A stretch of 64,000 bases of DNA, taken from the NCBI GenBank assembly GCA_022497155.1, contig MU385714.1:682001-746000 (forward strand), read 5' to 3'. Position 1 is the stretch's first letter. Each line of letters begins with the position of its first letter. This document shows, piece by piece, positions 58,514 to 64,000 of the stretch. The translations under genes were made by a program, and so were the position numbers. The notes under the pieces were generated by a model. It did not search any database and was not told the DNA's origin. It saw only the letters and a program-made list of their open reading frames with translations. Source of the DNA: Whalleya microplaca (lineage: Eukaryota > Ascomycota > Sordariomycetes > Xylariales > Xylariaceae).

Positions 58514-59969
58514 TTATTTCAGCCCATTTGAGCATCGAGGCAGTCTGCTAATTAATATATGATGTCACGAAATCAGAGAGGGCTCTTCGTTATCTAACCA
58601 GATTGACACACATAAGCGTGCATGCCGTTAAGGTACACCTAGGTATGGCGATGCCGTCTCCAGACTGATTGGTATGCTCTCCCCATCTTGCGAACTGTCC
58701 TGTATATATGTATATCTGCGCATAGCGAACCCACTGCACCCATCGACATGACGTCGGGCAGACAGCCGGATTATAAAAGGCAATTGTCACTCTGCTTCAG
58801 CCGGAAGTATGAATCAGCCATCTAAGCCAACCAACAGGCGGCGGCAGCTTCGGTTTCAAGAGATTCCGGCGAAGGGTAAAAAATATGTGAAGAGAGGAAA
58901 GTTTCAATTTTAGATGGATCGAAAAGCTCGACTTGGTTATCGCTAGCGGTCAGGCATGTCAAATGGTTAGCCAATCAAATAACACGGGCCTACCCAGTTA
59001 TTAATACTATGTAAGAGCCCGGAGCCAGCACGAGTTCGATGTAGCCTTGAAGACTCGAAAGTCACTATGTTTACTGTCTTATGATATAATCTAAGCTCAT
59101 TTCATTGTTATGATGTTATAGTCTTGAAATGGAGACTGCTCTTAAGTTGATTGGCTTCGTATTCCGCTGACCTTGGACTTATACGAGAATCGGTGGACTG
59201 TTTTCCGCTTGTAATTCAAGGCTAATACTGTAATAGCCAGTGTAAGTGGTGCACTAGACTCGTAACGCGGTATAACATAACATAGGATCTAGAACGTCTA
59301 GACTCTCAAAGTGCTGAGTCTGGGCCGTTGCCATTTTCACAGAAAAGTGAAGAATATTCTCGCTCCGTCCACATTCTAACTTGTAGTTTTAATGATTATA
59401 ACGATATACTTTTATGGTACTGCTCAGGGTACCTAGTTCTGAAGGCATGTAAACACTGACATCGATCGTATGTACAGTACAAATAGATATTGGCGGAGGG
59501 ACCATATATTAGTAAAACTGGTGTAATAATTGTAGTGACAGTTCAGTTGATTGTGTAATTTATTTGATGCTCTTATTCATGTAGACTCATGTAAGGGACT
59601 GACTGTCGAGCATGGCGACTTTATCACTGTAATGGGCAAACGTTACGGTGTCGTGGGGGAACAGGCGGCGTTAGGACGTGAAAGCCCCGCCACTGCAGGT
59701 CGGCTGGAGCCTGGGGCAGATAGGTACATAGTAGATACGTATGTATGTACATAGTTCAAAGCTGCTGTGGCACCCAAGCCGGCCAGCTCTCACACTCCAA
59801 TCCGACCTAAGCTGATTCGCTCGCTCGACTAATAACAAAACTATTCGCAACGGCTTACGTGTGGACTTTGCAGCAGGACGGCGCAACGATCCTCAGCGAC
59901 AATACATTGAGATAGATTCCAGATGCTACCGAGTTAAACGTTCCGCTCTTCTAGCAAGCAAATTGTACA
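58514..59969. other. Intergenic region, nothing recognised
   Basis: AT-rich DNA between two plus-strand genes. No ORF, tRNA or repeat is supported. Confidence 0.55.
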
Positions 59970-61823
59970 ATGCCTCCGACCGAGCCATCTCAACAGCCAA
60001 ATAATACAGGTTGGTTGCCAACTCATTATATATCCGATCCGCACTTCGGTCTCGAGTCGAAACATGAACAGCTAACCTCGTACTTACCTCCAGCTTCAAA
60101 GAAGAAGACCAACAAGAAGAAAAAGAACAACGCGAAACCCAAGCCGATCGAGGATGGCGTCACCAATCCCGATACAGCACCAAATGGAGAACATGCGGAG
60201 GAGGAGGGGGATCAATCAGACGGCCCAGATACCTCAGTAGCGCCGGTAATTCGCCCACCCTGAGCCACACCAGACACCTGTTATGATCTAACGCAGCCCG
60301 ACAGGATACGTCCAAGGAGCCCGCCAATGGCCATGCCACATCACCAGCCACCAATGGGCACTCGAGCGAAAGTGCGAGTACGAAGTCGACGAGAGCAGAT
60401 GGGCCCGAGTCAGCAGACACGAGCGCAAGGTTAGAAGCCATGTCGCGAGAGCGGGAAGCCCTGAGGGCCGAGGTCGAGCAGCTGCGGAAACAGCTCGAAA
60501 CCATACAGGAAACCCACACGCAGGAGATGACCCAGCTGAAATCGGACCTGGAAGAGACCGAGGCCGCCAAAGAGCAAGTCGAGGAACAGTACCAGACCCT
60601 GGTGGGACGGGTGGAAAAGATCAAAGAGAGCGTCGGCAACCGGCTGGCCCGAGGGAAGGAAGAGCTAGAGGAGGCCAACCAGCGCATCGAGGAACTAGAG
60701 GCCCAGAACGAGGAGCTCCAGAACGGCGCGCAGCAGTACCAGGACGAGGTCGAGAAGATCAAGGCCGAGCTGCAGGACGCCACGAGGGAGCTGACGAGCC
60801 TGCGGAGTCGAAACAACCTCTCGCAGCACAACTCGCTGAAGGAGAAGGAGGACATGGCGCGGCAGATCCAGCACCTGCGGGAGGAGGCCGAAGCCGCCAA
60901 GGATGCGATGGGCGACTGGGAGGTCCTGGCGATGGAGGAGCGGTCCATCCGCGAGAGCCTGGGCGAGAAGACGCAGGCGCTCGAAGAGCAGCTCGCGACG
61001 CTCAAGGACAGCTACGAGCGGGCCGTTTCGGAACGGGACAGCCAGTCACAAGCCGTCGACAGCCTCCAGAGAGCCCTCCAGGAGATCCAGGAGGCCCGCA
61101 GGAAGGAGTTGCGAGAGATGGTCGAGACGTCCGAGGAGCAGCTCCAGGCGCTCAAGAAGCTCGTCCACGAGGCTGATGCCAGAGCGACCGAGGCCGAGTC
61201 CGCCAAGGACGCGTTGCAAAAAGAACTGGAGCGGACAGCGCCGTTCGAGAAGGAAGTCAAGGAGAAGAACCTGCTTATCGGCAAACTGAGACACGAGGCC
61301 ATCGTTCTCAACGACCACTTGACCAAAGCCCTGCGGTACCTCAAGAAGACGAAGCCGGAGGACAGCATAGATAGGTTAGTTGGACTGCATCGAGCTTACT
61401 TGCGAATAACATTCACTAACGTAACGCAGACAAATCGTCACCAACCACTTCCTCCAATTCCTCGCACTGGACCGCTCGGACCCCAAGAAATTCCAGATCC
61501 TCCAGATCATCGCGGGGCTCCTGAACTGGACGGACGAGCAGCGAGAGCAGGCCGGGCTGGCGCGGCCGGGCACATCGAACAACACGCTGCGTCTGCCGAC
61601 GTCGCCCTTCCACCGGACGCCCAGCACGCCGTCCCTCAACACGGACTTCTTCTCGGAGCCGACGCCGACCTCGGCGAACAAGGAGACGCTCGCGGACTTG
61701 TGGGCCGGGTTTCTGGAACGAAGCGTCGAGGAGGCGTCGCAGGGGGGCGGCTCGAGAAAGGGGAGCATGTCCAGCGTAGCGACGGGCGCTGGCGCGAGAC
61801 CCGATACGCGGGGCGGCGGATAG
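59970..61823 (+). CDS. Rud3-like golgin with C-terminal GRAB domain
   Basis: Four exons: 59970..60009, 60094..60245, 60305..61374 and 61430..61823 (551 residues). The N-terminus is Lys-rich then acidic and low-complexity. Residues of about 120-385 form a continuous coiled coil (REREALRAEVEQLRKQLE and similar). The GRAB (GRIP-related Arf-binding) domain follows: LLIGKLRHEAIVLNDHLTKA, ALRYLKKTKPED, then, across the last intron, RQIVTNHFLQFLALDRSDPK and FQILQIIAGLLNWTDEQRE. The tail is Ser/Thr-rich. In the family, Rud3/GMAP-210 proteins tether vesicles at the cis-Golgi through Arf1. If the last intron were retained, the frame would encode a nonsense C-terminus. Confidence 0.93.
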
Positions 61824-62439
61824 TTTACGGGAAGGGATATAAGCCTGTGGTGGTTCTTTTCTTGCATTCTATTGCATTCATTTGTGTCCAACTACAACTA
61901 CAATCAACTACAAACCAACTGTGATTAAAAGAGGAGCAGGGCAGGGCAGAGCAGAGCAGAGCAGAGCATCCGTCATATTCCCGGCGTTGTATTATTCTAA
62001 GGTCTGGGCTGGCTGGCTGGACTAGGTAGGGGGTCAGGTTACGTACGTACGACTGGAGACAGTCGCTGGAAGAGACTGGGGAGGGGAGGGGGAGGGGACG
62101 GGGGATGGATGGACTACTACCTATTCATTCAAACTGGCTGGCTGTGTTTGGATCACCGAACATCGTCGGCATTATAAGAGTTTCTCTCTAGAACGAAGAA
62201 TAGCATTCTCGTTTCTGTGAGCAACAACACCCTTGTTGCCAAATAGACAGCAAGCAAGCAGCCTCCAAGAGGAATGAATGAACTCCCCAGATATCTCAAA
62301 TGGAAATTTTGGAATGTGGCAAATGAATAGATGTCCATTTGCGTGTCTATGATTCTTGAACCCAGCAAATGTCTAGTTTACACGGGACTCTTAATGCTAC
62401 GCTAACTTGCACTTGCTATCACTATCATCATGATCATCA
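61824..62439. other. Intergenic region between convergent genes
   Basis: Simple repeats near 61936-61970 (GCAGA/GCAGG units) and 62003-62018 (GGCT units). Nothing else is seen. Confidence 0.6.
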
Positions 62440-63614
62440 TCAACCGACCGTAGTCTCCGGCGCCGGCGCCGCCTCCTCCTCCAAGCGCGGCAGCATATGC
62501 AGGGCGTAGGTCTCGGCATCGCGCGTGATATCCCTAATATCAATGCGGTTCGCCAGGGCATCATTGACGCCCTCCACAACCTCGCGCTCCTCCATCACAT
62601 CGCGCATCACCCGTCCCTCGTGCAACCAGTACGCCTGCGTCCTACCGCGCAGCTCCTCGTCGCGATTCGTGGTATTCTTGACGATGCCGACGGCGGCCAG
62701 CCTCCCCTTCGTCGTCAGCAGGGCCCGCGTGACGCCCTCGACGCGCTCGGCCGGGCTAGGCGGGCTCGCGAACGCGCGCCGCGTGCTCGCGGCCCACAGC
62801 AGAAGACCCAGGACCCCGTCGAGTAAGCCTAGCCCCGCGAACCGCAGCGCGCGCGTGCGCCAGAAGAACATGTCGAGGTCGGGCAGGCGGGTCGCGCGCG
62901 CGTTCGCCTGCGCGCCGTACGTGCTGACGGCGTAGACGTCGAGGGCGGCCGCCAGCGCGGCGACCAGCGTCGTCGTCGTCCGCCAGCGCGGGCCCTCGGG
63001 GCCGGCCACGAGGTCGCTAGTCGCGAGCGCCACCGTCACGAGGTTCAGCAGGTGCGGGGCGAGGAGCGAGGGCAGCGCGTACACCCAGTACGTCTGCGGG
63101 TCGTCGGCGGCGCAGAACGGGCACTCGGCTAGCACGGCGGGGCCGTACTGCAGGTACAGCAGGCGGGACTCGAGGTTGACGAACTTGGCGCGCAGGGCCT
63201 CGTCTGTGGGCGTCAGGGCGTGCGCGGGGCCCGGGCGGAGGGAGGACAGCCGGTTGAACAGCACGTCGGTGGGGATCTGTAGGCGGGATTGTGTTGCTGT
63301 GAAGATGTTCTCGGGCGCGAAGGGCGGCAGCGCGCGCAGCAGGAGGATGGCAGATATAGTCGCGATGATGGCGAGTGCGCGGATCACCTTCGGTGGCACG
63401 GGCCGGATGGGCACCCCGGAGGCACGTGAGGCGTTGCGTATGGACTTGTAGTAGCCTATGGCTTTGGGTAGGAGGAGGGGGCCGAAGAATATGAGAAGGG
63501 ACTTGATTCTGCGAGGGTGTTAGTTGGGTCGTCTTTCCTACGATATGGAGTAGATGAAGTTAAAGATGTCACGAGCACAAGGAAAAGCACTTACGTCCCC
63601 CAAGAGATGGCCAT
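62440..63614 (-). CDS. Multi-pass membrane protein of filamentous fungi, function unknown
   Basis: Two exons, 63595..63614 and 62440..63508, giving 362 residues. The first exon is only 20 bases (MAISWG plus a split codon), joined to IKSLLIFFGPLLLPKAIGYY. Hydrophobic segments include ALAIIATISAILLLRALPPF, YALPSLLAPHLLNLVTVALA, TTLVAALAAALDVYAVSTYG and LGLLDGVLGLLLWAAS. Notable conserved-looking stretches are FAPENIFTATQSRLQIPTDV, LAECPFCAADDPQTYW and AVGIVKNTTNRDEELR. The C-terminal 100 residues look cytosolic and charged. I recall related proteins across Sordariomycetes but no tested function. The paired cysteines of CPFC could bind metal, which is speculation. Confidence 0.87.
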
Positions 63615-64000
63615 TTTCGCTATCTAGATCTCATGCCGTTTGTTGTAAGGTATGTGAGCTGCGAAAGCACTCCCCAAGTGGACTGGAATCTTATGTAGGC
63701 CAACTTGGCCAGATGTCATGTTCAAGTGTCTATGTCATCAGCCTCATCCCGAGCCCCCAGGATTCAGGAACCGGGGCTAGGCCAGGCACTAACAAAAAGA
63801 GTTGGAGTCGGTGTCTTTGTTTGTGACGCTCCGTGACGCTAGCGCCGCAATCGATAGAGGGTGCTTATGAAGCTTATGATTGGTCCTTTTATAGGTATCC
63901 ACTCTCATTCTGTTCTTTTTATAAATTTTCGATGTTCGCCGGAATCACTCCTTTACATTCTCACTGCATAGATCTTTGCATGATGAAGCAAACTCAACAG
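63615..64000. other. Right-edge flank
   Basis: Upstream region of the last membrane-protein gene. No supported ORF; the neighbouring gene lies beyond the window. Confidence 0.55.

Noticed and set aside
1..64000. CRISPR arrays, bacterial operons, rRNA genes
   Set aside because: None found; the sequence is eukaryotic with introns, and repeats present are microsatellites or transposon ends.

Overview
The window is nuclear DNA of a filamentous ascomycete (Pezizomycotina, most likely a Sordariomycete). Genes are well separated and carry short introns (about 50-150 bases) with GTAAGT-type donors and CTAAC-type branch sites. The gene set (Zn2Cys6 regulator, GH128 and GH5 glucanases, cupredoxin-like GPI protein, SMN, PCF11, GRAB golgin) fits that group. 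The genus cannot be named from sequence alone. I assembled most gene models by joining exons so that splice sites, reading phase and protein-family similarity agreed; no expression data were available.

Layout. 1-1078: start of a Zn2Cys6/Upc2-like regulator that runs off the left edge. 5.4-6.7 kb: secreted GH128 beta-1,3-glucanase. 7.4-9.5 kb: seven-helix orphan membrane protein in about 11 exons. 11.9-13.6 kb: membrane RING-H2 ubiquitin ligase. 16.5-17.4 kb: tubulin cofactor B. 17.4-24.3 kb: a gene-poor stretch with a poly-G run and an N gap that look like an assembly fault. 24.3-25.5 kb: SANT/Myb DNA-binding protein. 26.4-27.3 kb: Trm9-like tRNA methyltransferase. 28.5-29.6 kb: aldo-keto reductase. 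30.7-32.0 kb: Gfo/Idh/MocA dehydrogenase.

32.2-40 kb is an accessory island: a degenerate tRNA-like element, an orphan locus broken by an in-frame stop, a divergent 471-residue orphan gene, solo LTRs, a 516-bp hAT-type MITE with an 8-bp target duplication, and an SR/zinc-knuckle gene whose stop codon now lies inside a solo LTR.

From 41.9 kb the window returns to conserved genes: PCF11 (3'-end formation), a four-helix membrane protein, a SERF/4F5 protein, a secreted GH5 beta-1,3-glucanase, a cupredoxin-like surface protein, an SMN homologue split over five short exons, a Nop15-like ribosome-assembly factor, a Rud3-like golgin and a membrane protein of unknown function.

The conserved genes are not an operon or a recognisable metabolic cluster. 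There are loose themes: RNA processing (PCF11, SMN, Nop15, Trm9-like) and cell-wall beta-glucan (GH128, GH5). The most unusual part is the 32-40 kb island, where young transposon debris sits between, and in one case inside, genes I cannot assign to any family.
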